Origin: Alphaproteobacteria bacterium UBA7691 | Lineage (GTDB): Bacteria; Pseudomonadota; Alphaproteobacteria; Ferrovibrionales; Ferrovibrionaceae | Length of the DNA: 64,000 bases | Direction: 5' to 3' | NCBI GenBank assembly: GCA_002482765.1 | Contig: DLGP01000071.1 | Span: 82,961-146,960 of the forward strand | Shown here: one piece after another, positions 25,299-35,033 of the stretch | Layout of the letters: the number at the start of each line of letters is the position of its first letter | How positions within the stretch are numbered: the stretch's first letter is position 1 | Position numbers and translations under genes: made by a program | The notes under the pieces: generated by a model | What the model was told of the DNA's origin: nothing | Database searches by the model: none | Seen by the model: only the letters and a program-made list of their open reading frames with translations

Positions 25299-26257
25299 TG
25301 CAACACGCCATGCTCAAGCCACCGATCCTTGCCCTGGCCGCCCTGCTGCTGCTGGCCATGCTGCCCAGCCTGGGCCTGCCGGATTATGCCACGGGTGTGC
25401 TGGTCAGCGCTTTTGTGTTCACCGTGGCGGCTTTGTCGCTCAACCTGATCTACGGTTATCTCGGCCTGCTTTCGATTGCCCAGGTGGCATTCTGGGGCAT
25501 CGGCGGTTATGCCACGGCGATCCTGGTGGTGGATGCCGGCATCAATTTCTGGCTGGCGCTGCCGCTGGCCGGCCTGATCAACATGGTGGTGGCTTTGCTG
25601 GTTGGTTATCCGGCCTTGCGGCTCAACCGTCATTCCTTTGTGGTGGTGACGCTTTCCTTCAGCCTGCTGGTGATGCTGATTTCGCGTGACTGGGTGGAAT
25701 TGACGCGCGGCCCCTTGGGCATACCCGGTCTGCCGGCGCCCGAATTTTTTGGCCAGCCGATCCGCAGCCAGACGGCCTATTATTATCTCTGCCTGGTCTA
25801 TGCCAGCCTTGCCATCGGCGCGCTCTACCTGCTCTGCACCTCGCGGATCGGCCTCACCCTGCGCAGCCTGAAACAGAGCGAGGCGCTGGCGCGTTCGCAG
25901 GGTATCTCGCCCACGCCCTACAAGCTGCTGGCCTTTGCCGTCTCGGCCCTGTTCACCAGCATGGCCGGCGGCATCTTTGTGTTCAAGCTCACCCTGGTCG
26001 ATCCGCTGATCTTTGATTTCTATTACATGCAGGCCTTTCTCATCATCGTCATAGTGGGTGGCGCCGGCAGTTTCTGGCCGGTGGTGATTGCCGGTCTGGT
26101 GATGACTTTCGTGCCGGAATTGCTGCGCATCTCGAATGAATTGCGCATGGTGTTCTTTGGCGTGTTGCTGGTGGCGGCGATGCTGTTTGCGCCGCGTGGT
26201 GTCGGCGGCTGGCTGCGCGAACGCAGCCTGCGCAAGCTGCGGAGTACCCTGCGATGA
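25298..26257 (+). CDS. ABC importer permease, LivM type
   Basis: A 319-residue permease with about nine helices. ALSLNLIYGYLGLLSIAQVAFWGIGGYATAIL is the LivM signature, and IIVIVGGAGSFWPVVIAGLVMTF the ATPase contact region. It overlaps livH by one base and the livG start by four (ATGA), so livHMGF is one translation-coupled operon. Confidence 0.92.
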   Translation: MQHAMLKPPILALAALLLLAMLPSLGLPDYATGVLVSAFVFTVAALSLNLIYGYLGLLSIAQVAFWGIGGYATAILVVDAGINFWLALPLAGLINMVVALLVGYPALRLNRHSFVVVTLSFSLLVMLISRDWVELTRGPLGIPGLPAPEFFGQPIRSQTAYYYLCLVYASLAIGALYLLCTSRIGLTLRSLKQSEALARSQGISPTPYKLLAFAVSALFTSMAGGIFVFKLTLVDPLIFDFYYMQAFLIIVIVGGAGSFWPVVIAGLVMTFVPELLRISNELRMVFFGVLLVAAMLFAPRGVGGWLRERSLRKLRSTLR

Positions 26258-27036
26258 CGGCGACGCCCAACCCTCAACCCCTGCTCAGCATTCGGGGCCT
26301 GCGCAAATCCTTCTACGGCATTCATGCCGTGGATGGCCTTGATCTTGATGTGATGCCAAAAACCATCACCGGCATCATTGGGCCGAATGGCTCCGGTAAG
26401 AGCACCAGTATCGATTGCCTCTCGGGCTTTCAGGCCATTGATGCCGGCCAGGTGCTGTTTGATGGCCGTGATATCGGCAATCTGCCGCCGCATGCCATTG
26501 CGCGCGCCGGCCTGATCCGCACCTTCCAGACCGTGAATGTGTATGACGACATGTCGCTGCTACAGAATTTGATGCAGGCCATGGTGCCGTTTGATAAGGC
26601 CGGCTGGCTTGACGACCTGCTGCGCACCCGCCGGCTGCGCCAGGCGGAAGCCGAGGCGCGGGCGCGGGCCGAGCATCTGGTGGCGCTGATTGGCCTGCAA
26701 CGTTATGCCGAAGCGCCGGCGGCGATTCTTTCCTATGGCCAGAAAAAGCTGCTGGCCTTGGCCGCCGCGCTGATGCCGAAGCCGCGCTTGGTGATCCTGG
26801 ATGAGCCGGTGGCCGGGGTTAATCCCAGCCGCATTCTCGAAGTGGAAGAAGTGATCCGGCAATTACATGCCGCTGGCGAAACTTTTGCCATTGTTGAGCA
26901 TAACGTCGATTTCATCATGCGACTGTGTTCGCATGTCATCGTGCTGGTGGGCGGCCGCAAGCTGACCGAAGGTGATCCCAAAACGGTGCGGTCTGACCCG
27001 CGTGTGCTGGAGGCGTATCTTGGCATCCGTGCTTGA
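26254..27036 (+). CDS. ABC importer ATPase, LivG type
   Basis: A 260-residue ATP-binding subunit. Walker A GPNGSGKS, a Q-loop at TFQTVNVYDDMS, signature ILSYGQKKLLALA, Walker B LVILDEPVAGVNP and an H-loop in VEHNVDFI are all present. The LivG type is shown by the long insertion between the Q-loop and signature and by the VAGVNP switch. The start overlaps livM (ATGA). Confidence 0.94.
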   Translation: MTATPNPQPLLSIRGLRKSFYGIHAVDGLDLDVMPKTITGIIGPNGSGKSTSIDCLSGFQAIDAGQVLFDGRDIGNLPPHAIARAGLIRTFQTVNVYDDMSLLQNLMQAMVPFDKAGWLDDLLRTRRLRQAEAEARARAEHLVALIGLQRYAEAPAAILSYGQKKLLALAAALMPKPRLVILDEPVAGVNPSRILEVEEVIRQLHAAGETFAIVEHNVDFIMRLCSHVIVLVGGRKLTEGDPKTVRSDPRVLEAYLGIRA

Positions 27037-27751
27037 GGTCGAAGCCGTCACTGCCGGTTATGCCGGCGTGCCGATCATCCATGATTTCAGCTTTGCGCTG
27101 GCGCCAGGCTCGATCACCACGCTGATCGGCGGCAATGGTGCCGGCAAATCCACCCTGATGCGTGCCATCTATGGCGCGTGCCAGCAATTTTCCGGCAGCG
27201 TCAAATTGCTCGGTCAGGCCATCGACCAACTGCCGCCCTGGGAGCGTTACAAGCGCGGCATCGGCTTTGTGCCGCAGGGGCGCTGCAATTTCCCGCGCAT
27301 GACAGTGTGGGAGAATCTCAAGCTGGGCTGCTACATCCTGGAAGCTAGGCAGCATGATGCGGCGTTGCAGCGTGTGCTGGCGATGTTTCCCATGCTGCAA
27401 GCCAAGCTGAAGGAAAAGGCCGGCAATCTTTCGGGCGGCGAGCAGCAGATCCTGGAAACCGCCATGGTGCTGCTCACAGAGCCCAAATTGTTGTTGCTGG
27501 ATGAGCCATCACTTGGCCTGTCGCCAAAAACCCAGGCTGAGGTGTTTGCCATTGCCCGCAGCATTGCCGCCAGCGGGGTCACCATCCTGGTGGTTGAGCA
27601 GAATGTGCATGGCGCCCTACTGATCTCTGACACGGCTATTGTGCTGGAGATGGGGCGCAAGTTCCTGGAAGGCCCTGCTGCTGCGGTGATGAACGATCCG
27701 CGCATCCAGAATGCCTATCTGGGCGGTAATATCAGTGAGGAAACAGTATGA
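27020..27751 (+). CDS. ABC importer ATPase, LivF type, TTG start
   Basis: A 243-residue ATP-binding subunit: Walker A GGNGAGKST, GIGFVPQGRCNFPRMTVWENL (LivF Q-loop region), signature NLSGGEQQILE, Walker B KLLLLDEPSLGLSPK and VEQNVHGALLISDTAIVLEMG. I place the start at TTG 27020, because GGAGG (27009-27013) lies 6 bases upstream inside livG; GTG 27029 is the alternative. It overlaps livG by 17 bases and hyuA by 4. Confidence 0.9.
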   Translation: MASVLEVEAVTAGYAGVPIIHDFSFALAPGSITTLIGGNGAGKSTLMRAIYGACQQFSGSVKLLGQAIDQLPPWERYKRGIGFVPQGRCNFPRMTVWENLKLGCYILEARQHDAALQRVLAMFPMLQAKLKEKAGNLSGGEQQILETAMVLLTEPKLLLLDEPSLGLSPKTQAEVFAIARSIAASGVTILVVEQNVHGALLISDTAIVLEMGRKFLEGPAAAVMNDPRIQNAYLGGNISEETV

Positions 27752-29832
27752 CCGCGCAAGCGAAGATGGCCGTGGATATTGGCGGCACCTTCACCGATCT
27801 GGCGCTTGATATCGCCGGCAAGCGTTTCACCGCCAAGGTGCTGACCACACCCAGCGCGCCGGAACTGGGCGTGTTGAACGGCATCGATGTGATCCTGGCG
27901 CGTGCCGCTTTGGCCCCGGCTGATATCGGCCTGCTGATCCATGGCACTACGCTTGCCACCAATGCGATCATCGAACGCAAGGGCGCGCGCACCGCCCTGC
28001 TGGTGACCGATGGTTTCCGTGATTCCATCGAAATGGCCTATGAAAACCGTTTCGAGCAATATGATGTGATGATGGACAAGCCGCCGCCGCTGGTGCCGCG
28101 CCATCTGCGCCTGGCAGTGCCGGAGCGCATGAATGCGCAGGGCAAGGTGGTGAAGCCGCTGGATGAGCAGGCGGTGCGTGCTCTGGTGCCGGTGTTGCGC
28201 GCCGAAGCCGTGGCCAGCGTGGCTATCGGCTATCTGCATTCCTATGCCAATGACGCACATGAGCGCCGTACCCGCGATATCCTGCTGGCTGAACTGCCTG
28301 AACTGGCGGTGACGCTATCCAGCGAAGTCTGCCCGGAAATCCGTGAATACGAACGTTGGTCCACGGCTTGCGGCAATGCCTATGTGCAGCCGGTGATGGC
28401 ATCCTATCTCAAGCGCCTGGCAGATGAATTGCGCCTTCGCGGCTTTGCCTGCCCGGTTTTCCTCATCACTTCGGCCGGTGGCCTGACCACATTGGAAACC
28501 GCGCGGCGCTTTCCGATCCGGCTAGTGGAATCCGGCCCGGCCGGCGGTGCCATCCTGGCGGCGCGGATTGCCCAGGAATGCGGCTATGACAAGATCGTGT
28601 CTTTCGACATGGGCGGCACCACGGCAAAAATCTGCCTGATTGATGACGGCCAGCCGCATTATTCGCGCAGCTTTGAAGTGGCGCGGCAATATCGTTTCCT
28701 CAAAGGCAGCGGCCTGCCGGTGCGGATCCCGGTGATCGAGATGGTGGAGATCGGCGCCGGCGGTGGTTCTATTGCCAGCGTAGATGCACTGAAACGTATC
28801 CAGGTTGGCCCGGAAAGCGCTGCTTCAGAACCCGGCCCGGCCTGTTATGGCCGTGGCGGCATCGAAGCCACCGTCACCGATGCCGATGTGGTGCTGGGCC
28901 GTATCGACCCGGATCGGTTTGCCGGCGGCAGCATGAAGCTGGATGCTGCTGCGTCACGCGCTGCCACCCAGCGCATGCCAGGGGATCGCCTCGGCATCGA
29001 TGCCACCACAGCCGCACTCGGCATTGTCGAGGTGGTGGAAGAGAATATGGCCAATGCTGCGCGGGTGCATGCGGTGGAGCGCGGCAAGGAACTGACGGAT
29101 CGCACCATGGTGGCTTTTGGCGGCGCCGCGCCGCTGCATGCCGCCCGGCTGGCGGAAAAGCTCGGGGTGCGGCGCATGGTGGTGCCGACTGGGGCCGGCG
29201 TCGGCTCGGCGGTGGGGTTCCTGATGGCGCCTGTGGCCTATGAGGTGGTGCGCAGCCTGTATGTGCTGTTTGATGCCGATTTTGATCCGGCACAGTTGAA
29301 TCTCACCCGCCAGGCGATGCGCGAAGAGGCCGAGGCCATTGTGCGCCAGGGTGCGCCGCAAGCGCGGCTGGTGGAGCAATGGAGCGCCGAAATGCGCTAT
29401 CGCGGCCAGGGCCATGAAGTCACCGTGGCGCTGCCAAGTGGCGACCTGACCCGCGCCGACCGCGAGCAGTTGATTGCGCTGTTTGTAGGTCAGTATGAGC
29501 AGCAATTCGGCCGCTCGATTCCGGGCTTGGAAGTGGAAGTGCTGAATTGGTCATTGCGGCTGGCCACTGAAGAGCCGCCGGCGCGGACTTGCCCGCCGGT
29601 GCTGGGGCAGCAGCCGGCAGTGCCGGCCGGCTTCACCCGCATGATCAATCCGGCCAGCGGTGAGAGCCAGGAAGTGCCGGTATATCTGCGCGCCGGCCTG
29701 CCGCCCGGGGCGCGGCTCAGCGGCCCGGCGGTGATCTCGGAAGACGAGACCACCACCATCGTTACCGAAGCTTTTGAGGCGCATATCAATGCGTTCAATT
29801 ATATCGTGCTGGAAATGAAGGTGGCGTCATGA
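27748..29832 (+). CDS. hyuA: Hydantoinase/oxoprolinase-type subunit A (HyuA), copy 1
   Basis: A 694-residue protein of the N-methylhydantoinase A / 5-oxoprolinase N-terminal family, which uses ATP to activate a lactam, imide or ketone for hydrolysis or carboxylation. MAVDIGGTFTDLALD is the ASKHA phosphate-binding loop; HGTTLATNAIIERKGART and SFDMGGTTAKICLI form the second phosphate site; EVVEENMANAARVHAVERGKE and AFGGAAPLHA complete the nucleotide site. It is encoded within the importer operon and coupled to hyuB. The protein at 49884-51983 is a clear paralogue. The substrate cannot be assigned by eye. Confidence 0.92.
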   Translation: MTAQAKMAVDIGGTFTDLALDIAGKRFTAKVLTTPSAPELGVLNGIDVILARAALAPADIGLLIHGTTLATNAIIERKGARTALLVTDGFRDSIEMAYENRFEQYDVMMDKPPPLVPRHLRLAVPERMNAQGKVVKPLDEQAVRALVPVLRAEAVASVAIGYLHSYANDAHERRTRDILLAELPELAVTLSSEVCPEIREYERWSTACGNAYVQPVMASYLKRLADELRLRGFACPVFLITSAGGLTTLETARRFPIRLVESGPAGGAILAARIAQECGYDKIVSFDMGGTTAKICLIDDGQPHYSRSFEVARQYRFLKGSGLPVRIPVIEMVEIGAGGGSIASVDALKRIQVGPESAASEPGPACYGRGGIEATVTDADVVLGRIDPDRFAGGSMKLDAAASRAATQRMPGDRLGIDATTAALGIVEVVEENMANAARVHAVERGKELTDRTMVAFGGAAPLHAARLAEKLGVRRMVVPTGAGVGSAVGFLMAPVAYEVVRSLYVLFDADFDPAQLNLTRQAMREEAEAIVRQGAPQARLVEQWSAEMRYRGQGHEVTVALPSGDLTRADREQLIALFVGQYEQQFGRSIPGLEVEVLNWSLRLATEEPPARTCPPVLGQQPAVPAGFTRMINPASGESQEVPVYLRAGLPPGARLSGPAVISEDETTTIVTEAFEAHINAFNYIVLEMKVAS

Positions 29833-31559
29833 GCGGCAACCAGGCACTTTCCTTCCTGCATCAGCAGATCATGTGGGACCGGCTGATTTCCGTGGTGGAG
29901 GAGCAGGCGCAAACCCTGATCCGCACCGGTTTCAGCACGTCCACCCGCGAAGCCGGCGACGTTTCCGCCGGCATGTTCGATGTGCGCGGCAACATGCTGG
30001 CCCAGGCGGTGACCGGCACGCCGGGCCATGTCAATTCCATGGCCCGCGCCGTGGGGCATTTCCTGGATGCGTTTCCGCTGGCGACGATGCGGCCCGGCGA
30101 TGTGTTCATCACCAACGATCCCTGGAAAGGCACCGGGCATCTGCACGATTTCACCGTGGTGACGCCAACCTTCCGCCATGGCCGCGCCGTGGCTTTGTTT
30201 GCCTGCACCTGCCATGTGGTGGATATCGGCGGCCGCGGCATCGGCCCGGATGGCCGTCAGGTTTATGAGGAAGGCCTGTATGTGCCGCTGATGCGCTTTG
30301 CCGATCAGGGCAAGGTGAATGAAACATTGCTGGATATCGTGCGTGCCAATGTGCGCGAGCCGGTGCAGGTGGTGGGCGATCTTTATTCGCTGATGGCCTG
30401 CAACGATGTGGGGGCACGCCGCCTGCTGGCGATGATGGATGAATTCCGTATCGAGGATTTTGACCAGTTGGGTGAGCATATCCTGGCGCGTTCACGCGAG
30501 GCGATGCTGGAGGCGGTGCGCCGGATTCCGGCCGGCACCTACCGCAATGCCATGCGGGTGGATGGTTATGACAAGCCGATTGATCTCAATGCGGCCATGA
30601 TTATTGACGATAGCGGCATCAGTGTCGATTTCACCGGCACCTCGGCGCCCTCGGCTTTCGGCATCAATGTGCCGTTCTGCTATACCGAGGCTTATTCCAG
30701 CTTCGGTATCAAATGTGTGGTGGCGCCGAAGGTGCCGAATAATGCCGGTTCGCTTTCGGTGATCCGCATCAGCGCGCCGGAAAACACCATCGTCAACGCC
30801 TTGCATCCGATGCCGGTGGCCACCCGCCATGTCACTGGCCAGATGCTGCCTGATCTGATGTTCGGCTGCCTCGCTCAGGCCATCGGCAATGAGGTGCCGG
30901 CCGAAGGCGCTTCCTGCCTGTGGAACCTGTTTGCCATGGGCGGCCAGGGCCGCGTGGATGGCGATCCGGCCGAACTGGCTCATGCCCAGGTGTTCAACGT
31001 GCTGTGTTTCCATTCCGGTGGCACTGGTGCGCGGCCGGGCAAGGACGGGCTTTCCGCCACCGCCTTCCCCTCGGGGGTGAAGAATACGCCGGTGGAAATC
31101 ACCGAGGCGATGTCGCCGCTGCTGATCTGGCGCAAGGAATACCGGGTCGATTCCGGCGGTGCCGGCCTGTGCCGTGGTGGCTTGGGTCAGGTGATGGAAG
31201 TGGAAAGCCAGGACGACGCGCCCTTTGCCATCAGCGCCAATTACGACCGTATCGATTTTCCGCCGCGTGGCCGTGATGGCGGGCGCGATGGCATGGCCGG
31301 CCGCCTGTTGCTGCGTTCCGGTGGCCAGTTGCGCGGCAAGGGCCAGCAGACCATCGCACGCGGCGACCGCCTGGTGATTGAAATGCCCGGCGGCGGCGGC
31401 ATTGGCGATCCCAAAAGCCGCGATGCGGCCCTGGTGCTGGAGGATGTGCGCATCGGCATGGTGTCGCGGACGGCGGCACAGCAGGAATACGGCGTGGTCA
31501 TCACAGCGGACCTGACCATCGACCAATCGGCCACCAGCGCGCTGCGCGGCCAAGCCTGA
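29829..31559 (+). CDS. hyuB: Hydantoinase/oxoprolinase-type subunit B (HyuB), copy 1
   Basis: A 576-residue partner of HyuA. Diagnostic segments are QIMWDRLISVVEEQAQTLIRTGFSTSTREAGD, GDVFITNDPWKGTGHLHDFTVVTP, VVDIGGRG and GEMPGGGG-like EMPGGGGIGDPKSRD near the C-terminus. HyuB families carry the hydrolytic or metal-bound half of the reaction. The start overlaps hyuA (ATGA). A paralogue lies at 51980-53635, next to the paralogue of hyuA. Confidence 0.92.
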   Translation: MSGNQALSFLHQQIMWDRLISVVEEQAQTLIRTGFSTSTREAGDVSAGMFDVRGNMLAQAVTGTPGHVNSMARAVGHFLDAFPLATMRPGDVFITNDPWKGTGHLHDFTVVTPTFRHGRAVALFACTCHVVDIGGRGIGPDGRQVYEEGLYVPLMRFADQGKVNETLLDIVRANVREPVQVVGDLYSLMACNDVGARRLLAMMDEFRIEDFDQLGEHILARSREAMLEAVRRIPAGTYRNAMRVDGYDKPIDLNAAMIIDDSGISVDFTGTSAPSAFGINVPFCYTEAYSSFGIKCVVAPKVPNNAGSLSVIRISAPENTIVNALHPMPVATRHVTGQMLPDLMFGCLAQAIGNEVPAEGASCLWNLFAMGGQGRVDGDPAELAHAQVFNVLCFHSGGTGARPGKDGLSATAFPSGVKNTPVEITEAMSPLLIWRKEYRVDSGGAGLCRGGLGQVMEVESQDDAPFAISANYDRIDFPPRGRDGGRDGMAGRLLLRSGGQLRGKGQQTIARGDRLVIEMPGGGGIGDPKSRDAALVLEDVRIGMVSRTAAQQEYGVVITADLTIDQSATSALRGQA

Positions 31560-31588
31560 ACCAATAATAAACCCTGAAAGGACAGCAA

Positions 31589-32602
31589 ATGCTTGTTAGC
31601 GCTGGCTTGCCCACCGGCATGGAAGGCCTCACCTATCCGATCCCGTTTTCCTCGCCGGAAAGTGTGATCAAGATTGCCCAGCAGGCCGAAAGGCTTGGTT
31701 ACCATTCGGTGTGGGGCAACGACCACATGACCACGCAGCATTATGTGCGCGATGAATTCCCGGTGCCGCCGCGTTTCTGGGAACCGTTGGTCACTTATGC
31801 CTTTGTTGCTGCCGCCACCAAGACGCTGCGCTTCGGCACCGGCATCCTGGTGCTGCCGATGCGCCGCGATATTGTGGTGCTGGCCAAGCAGATTGCCACA
31901 CTGGATCATTTCAGCGGCGGCCGGCTGGAAATCGGCGTTGGCGTGGGTGCCTATCGCGAGGAATTTGAAGCTTTGTGGCCGGATAGCAAGGCGCATCGTG
32001 GCGACATGGTGGAAGAAGGCGTTGATGCGCTGAACAAGATGTTCACTGAGCGTGTCGCCTCGTTTGAGGGCAAGTATTACAAATACCGCGACGTGGAATT
32101 GTTCCCCAAGCCGTTGCAGGCCAAGCTGCCGATCTATTTTGGCGGCAACAATGCCAATCATATCCGCCGCGTGGCCGAATCGGATGCCGCTGTGGGCTGG
32201 ATTCCGGCCGGTATGGAAACCGAGCGGCTGGCGGAGAATGTCAAACAATTGCATGACATGGCTGCTGCCAAGGGCCGCGATCCGAGCAAGATCGAAATTG
32301 CGCCGCAATACATCGTGCATGTCGGCAAAACCCGCGAACAGGCGGTGGCGCGGTTCCATCAAAGCCAGATGTATCAGCATCTGGTTTCCTTGAGCAAATC
32401 CACGCTCAAGGAGCAGGCCAACAAGAAGATGGAAGATATCAACCTGGTTGGCAGCGTTGATGATGTGGTTGAAAAGGCGCTCAAGCTGCGCGCAGCAGGT
32501 GTCACGCATCTGCTCGGGCTGTATTTCGCCGCCAATGATGTGCAGGAACTGCTTGACCAGATGCAGCTTTTCGCCGAAAGCGTAATGCCGAAAATCGTTT
32601 GA
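31589..32602 (+). CDS. LLM-class (F420- or flavin-dependent) oxidoreductase, type A copy 1
   Basis: A 337-residue luciferase-like TIM-barrel enzyme. LRFGTGILVLPMRRDIVVLAKQIATLDHFSGGRLEIGVGVGAYREEFEA is the family signature around the cofactor phosphate site, and SVWGNDHMTTQ lies in the active-site mouth. F420 use is likely because the neighbourhood makes and reduces F420 (inference); FMN-dependent monooxygenases share the fold. It is close to the protein at 48176-49180 (shared LPTG-E-YPIPF opening and GNDH-TTQ). AAGGA lies before the ATG. Confidence 0.85.
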   Translation: MLVSAGLPTGMEGLTYPIPFSSPESVIKIAQQAERLGYHSVWGNDHMTTQHYVRDEFPVPPRFWEPLVTYAFVAAATKTLRFGTGILVLPMRRDIVVLAKQIATLDHFSGGRLEIGVGVGAYREEFEALWPDSKAHRGDMVEEGVDALNKMFTERVASFEGKYYKYRDVELFPKPLQAKLPIYFGGNNANHIRRVAESDAAVGWIPAGMETERLAENVKQLHDMAAAKGRDPSKIEIAPQYIVHVGKTREQAVARFHQSQMYQHLVSLSKSTLKEQANKKMEDINLVGSVDDVVEKALKLRAAGVTHLLGLYFAANDVQELLDQMQLFAESVMPKIV

Positions 32603-32629
32603 CCATATGTTGCCGAGGGTGCGTTTGCC

Positions 32630-33889
32630 ATGACCGTTTCTGCCGCTTCCCAAAAAGCCTCGTTGGCCATCGGTCAGCGCTCCCTCGGCGATCCATCACA
32701 GCTTTTCCCTTTGCAGCCGGCCTTGCTGATGGGCTGCCCGGTTTCCAGCACGCCGGAGATGCAGTATCCGCTGGAAATTGATTATGCCTATGACAAGCTG
32801 GATCTCAGCCTGTTCGACCAGGGTGCTTTGGCCGGGCTGGATCGCTGGGCGCCGCTGCTGCCGCCGCTGGCGCCGGGCATTTCGCTCGGCGAAGGCGGCA
32901 CACCGCTGATCCAGGCCGACAAGCTGGCGCGTGAGATCGGCTTTGATGGTGAATTGCTGCTCAAGGATGAAAGCCGCAATCCAACCTGGAGCCATAAGGA
33001 TCGGCTCAATCTCTGCACTGTCAGCGCTGCCAAGCTGGGCGGTGCGCGTGGCATCGCCGCGGCTTCGTCGGGCAACCATGGCGCTGCCGCTGCCGCCTAT
33101 GCCGCCCGCGTCGGCCTGCCCTGCGTGGTGGTGACCAGCCCGGGCGCGCAGCCGGCCTTCCGCCAGTTTCTGCACAATCTTGGTGCTCATCTGGTGATCG
33201 TGCCAACCGAGCGGCGCTGGCCGGTGCTCAACCGCCTGATCGAGCAGACCGGCTTTTTCCCGGTCAGCAATCTGACCCGCTATCACACCGGCAATCCCTT
33301 TGGGCCGGAAGGCTACAAGACCATCGCCTATGAGTTGTTCCTGCAACTCGGCCGGCGCGTGCCGGGCACGGTAATGATCCCCACCGGCTATGGTGAATTG
33401 CTCTATGGCGTGGCCAAGGGCTTTGCTGAGTTGAAGCGCCTCGGCCTCACCGATCGCATGCCGCGTATTGCCTCGGCCGAGCCGGAAGCGCGTGGCCCGT
33501 TGGCGCGCGCCCTGCGCAGCAATGCCGCTGCCATGGAAGTGGAGGCGGCGCCCACCATCGCTGCCGGCATTGCCTGCACGGTCAGCAGCTTCCGTGGCGT
33601 CGAGGCGATCCGGCTCAGCAATGGCCGCGCCATGACCTGTAGCGACGACGGCCTGATCGATCTGTGCAGCAAACTGGCCCATATGGGGCTGTATCAGGAA
33701 TTATCCGGTTCCGCCGGGCTGGCCGCCTTGCAGGCCGGCTTGGGGCGCGGCGAACGGTTTGAAGGCCCGGTGGTGGCTATTCTGACATCTTCCGGCCTCA
33801 AGGACTTGCGGGCTGAAACCGATGGGGTGCCGTTTGCCGATGAAGCCGGCCTGGAAGCCCTGATCGATCAGCTTGGACGCAAGGCATAA
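32630..33889 (+). CDS. Threonine synthase-like PLP-dependent enzyme
   Basis: A 419-residue fold type II PLP enzyme. An N-terminal stretch with GCPVSSTPEMQYPLEIDYAYD is followed by ISLGEGGTPLIQADKLAREIG, LLLKDESRNPTWSHKDR (S-x-K-D-R with the likely PLP lysine) and IAAASSGNHGAAAAAYAA (phosphate and asparagine loop). The C-terminal TSSGLKD is the phosphate-binding loop. The fold is shared by threonine synthase, threonine dehydratase and cysteate or diaminopropionate lyases. A housekeeping threonine synthase is unlikely in this place; a beta-elimination or replacement step of a catabolic pathway is more plausible (inference). Confidence 0.78.
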   Translation: MTVSAASQKASLAIGQRSLGDPSQLFPLQPALLMGCPVSSTPEMQYPLEIDYAYDKLDLSLFDQGALAGLDRWAPLLPPLAPGISLGEGGTPLIQADKLAREIGFDGELLLKDESRNPTWSHKDRLNLCTVSAAKLGGARGIAAASSGNHGAAAAAYAARVGLPCVVVTSPGAQPAFRQFLHNLGAHLVIVPTERRWPVLNRLIEQTGFFPVSNLTRYHTGNPFGPEGYKTIAYELFLQLGRRVPGTVMIPTGYGELLYGVAKGFAELKRLGLTDRMPRIASAEPEARGPLARALRSNAAAMEVEAAPTIAAGIACTVSSFRGVEAIRLSNGRAMTCSDDGLIDLCSKLAHMGLYQELSGSAGLAALQAGLGRGERFEGPVVAILTSSGLKDLRAETDGVPFADEAGLEALIDQLGRKA

Positions 33890-33893
33890 CATC

Positions 33894-34868
33894 ATGAGCG
33901 CAGCATTCGGCCTGTCTTTTGAAGGCAAGGAAACCCCGGCGCAGGTGCGCGAATTGGTGGCAGTGGCAGAGGCCAATGGCGTCGAGACGCTATGGTTTGC
34001 CAGTCATCTGTTTCAGCGCGAACCGATTGCCATGGCGTCGATGGCATTGCAGAGCAGCCGGCATGTGCGCATCGCTCTGATGGCCATGAGCCCGTATAGC
34101 GTGCATCCGGTCTATTCGGCGATGGCGGCGGCAACCTTGGATGAACTTTATCCGGGCCGCGTTACCCTCTGCTTTGGCGTTGGTGCGCCGCGTGATTTGC
34201 AGGCTGCCGGCATCGAGGCGCCGCAACCGCTGCAAACCCTGCGCGAATCGCTTGCTATTGCGGCTGAATTGCTCAGCGGCGAAGTGATCCAGTTCGATGG
34301 CAAGAAATACCAGGTGCATGACCGCCGCCTGGCAATGGGCGGGCGCAAGGTGCCGCTGGTGCTGGCGGCATCCGGGCCGCAGATGCTGGAACTGGCCGGA
34401 CGCATTGCCGATGGTGTGCTGATCAGTGCCGCCACTTCGGTGGAGTTTGTCAATTGGTGCCTCGATCTGGTGGCCAAGGGCGAGGCCGAAGCCGGCCGCC
34501 GCATCCGCCGCATCGGCCTGCTTTATGCCGCGCTTGGCGGCAGTGAAAGCCAGGCGCATGACAAGCTGCGCCGCACGCTGGCCTTCATCCTGCGTGGTGC
34601 GCATCACGCACGCAATCTTGAACTCGCCGGTTCGGTGCTGGATCAGGAAACATTGGCAGCGGCCTTTCTGACTGAGAACTGGGCTGAAGTGGAGCGGTTG
34701 GTGACCGATGATGTGGTGCGCCGCCATGCTGCCAGCGGCACCATTGCCCAGGTTCAGGCGCGTTTCTCGGCTTATAATCAGGTCGGCCTGGATGAACTGG
34801 TGCTGGCCGGCCAGGGCGATGCGGCAGTGCTGGCCGATGTGCTGCGCGTGACCCGCCCGGCTGGCTGA
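33894..34868 (+). CDS. LLM-class (F420- or flavin-dependent) oxidoreductase, type B copy 1
   Basis: A 324-residue luciferase-like enzyme. TLWFASHLFQREPIAMA, IALMAMSPYSVHPVYSAMAAATLDELYPGRVTLCFGVGAP and LVLAASGPQMLELAGRIADGVLISA mark the family, the last being the cofactor phosphate loop. It is distinct from type A but clearly paralogous to the protein at 47202-48179. The ATG at 33894 was chosen since an upstream in-frame ATG at 33873 overlaps the previous gene and has no ribosome-binding site. Last gene of the importer operon. Confidence 0.85.
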   Translation: MSAAFGLSFEGKETPAQVRELVAVAEANGVETLWFASHLFQREPIAMASMALQSSRHVRIALMAMSPYSVHPVYSAMAAATLDELYPGRVTLCFGVGAPRDLQAAGIEAPQPLQTLRESLAIAAELLSGEVIQFDGKKYQVHDRRLAMGGRKVPLVLAASGPQMLELAGRIADGVLISAATSVEFVNWCLDLVAKGEAEAGRRIRRIGLLYAALGGSESQAHDKLRRTLAFILRGAHHARNLELAGSVLDQETLAAAFLTENWAEVERLVTDDVVRRHAASGTIAQVQARFSAYNQVGLDELVLAGQGDAAVLADVLRVTRPAG

Positions 34869-34881
34869 GGCCGGCAGCCAA

Positions 34882-34910
34882 GCATGCGCGGGAAAAACTT
34901 CCGCGCATGC
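34882..34910. terminator. Stem-loop after the importer operon
   Basis: GCATGCGCGG (34882-34891) and CCGCGCATGC (34901-34910) are perfect 10-bp arms around GAAAAACTT. No T-run follows. It ends the long livH...LLM unit and is probably a terminator or mRNA-stabilising hairpin. The rest of the gap to 35033 holds no gene I can see. Confidence 0.6.
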
Positions 34911-35033
34911 GCGCCTTGCGCGTTGCTGTGTATTTCTTGCGATAAATAATTTGGCATCTGCTGCTGAAATGCGCATTTCATGCGGCTTTTATTGCATGTT
35001 TTGCATTGGCCTTACGGCGTGACAAAGATTTCC

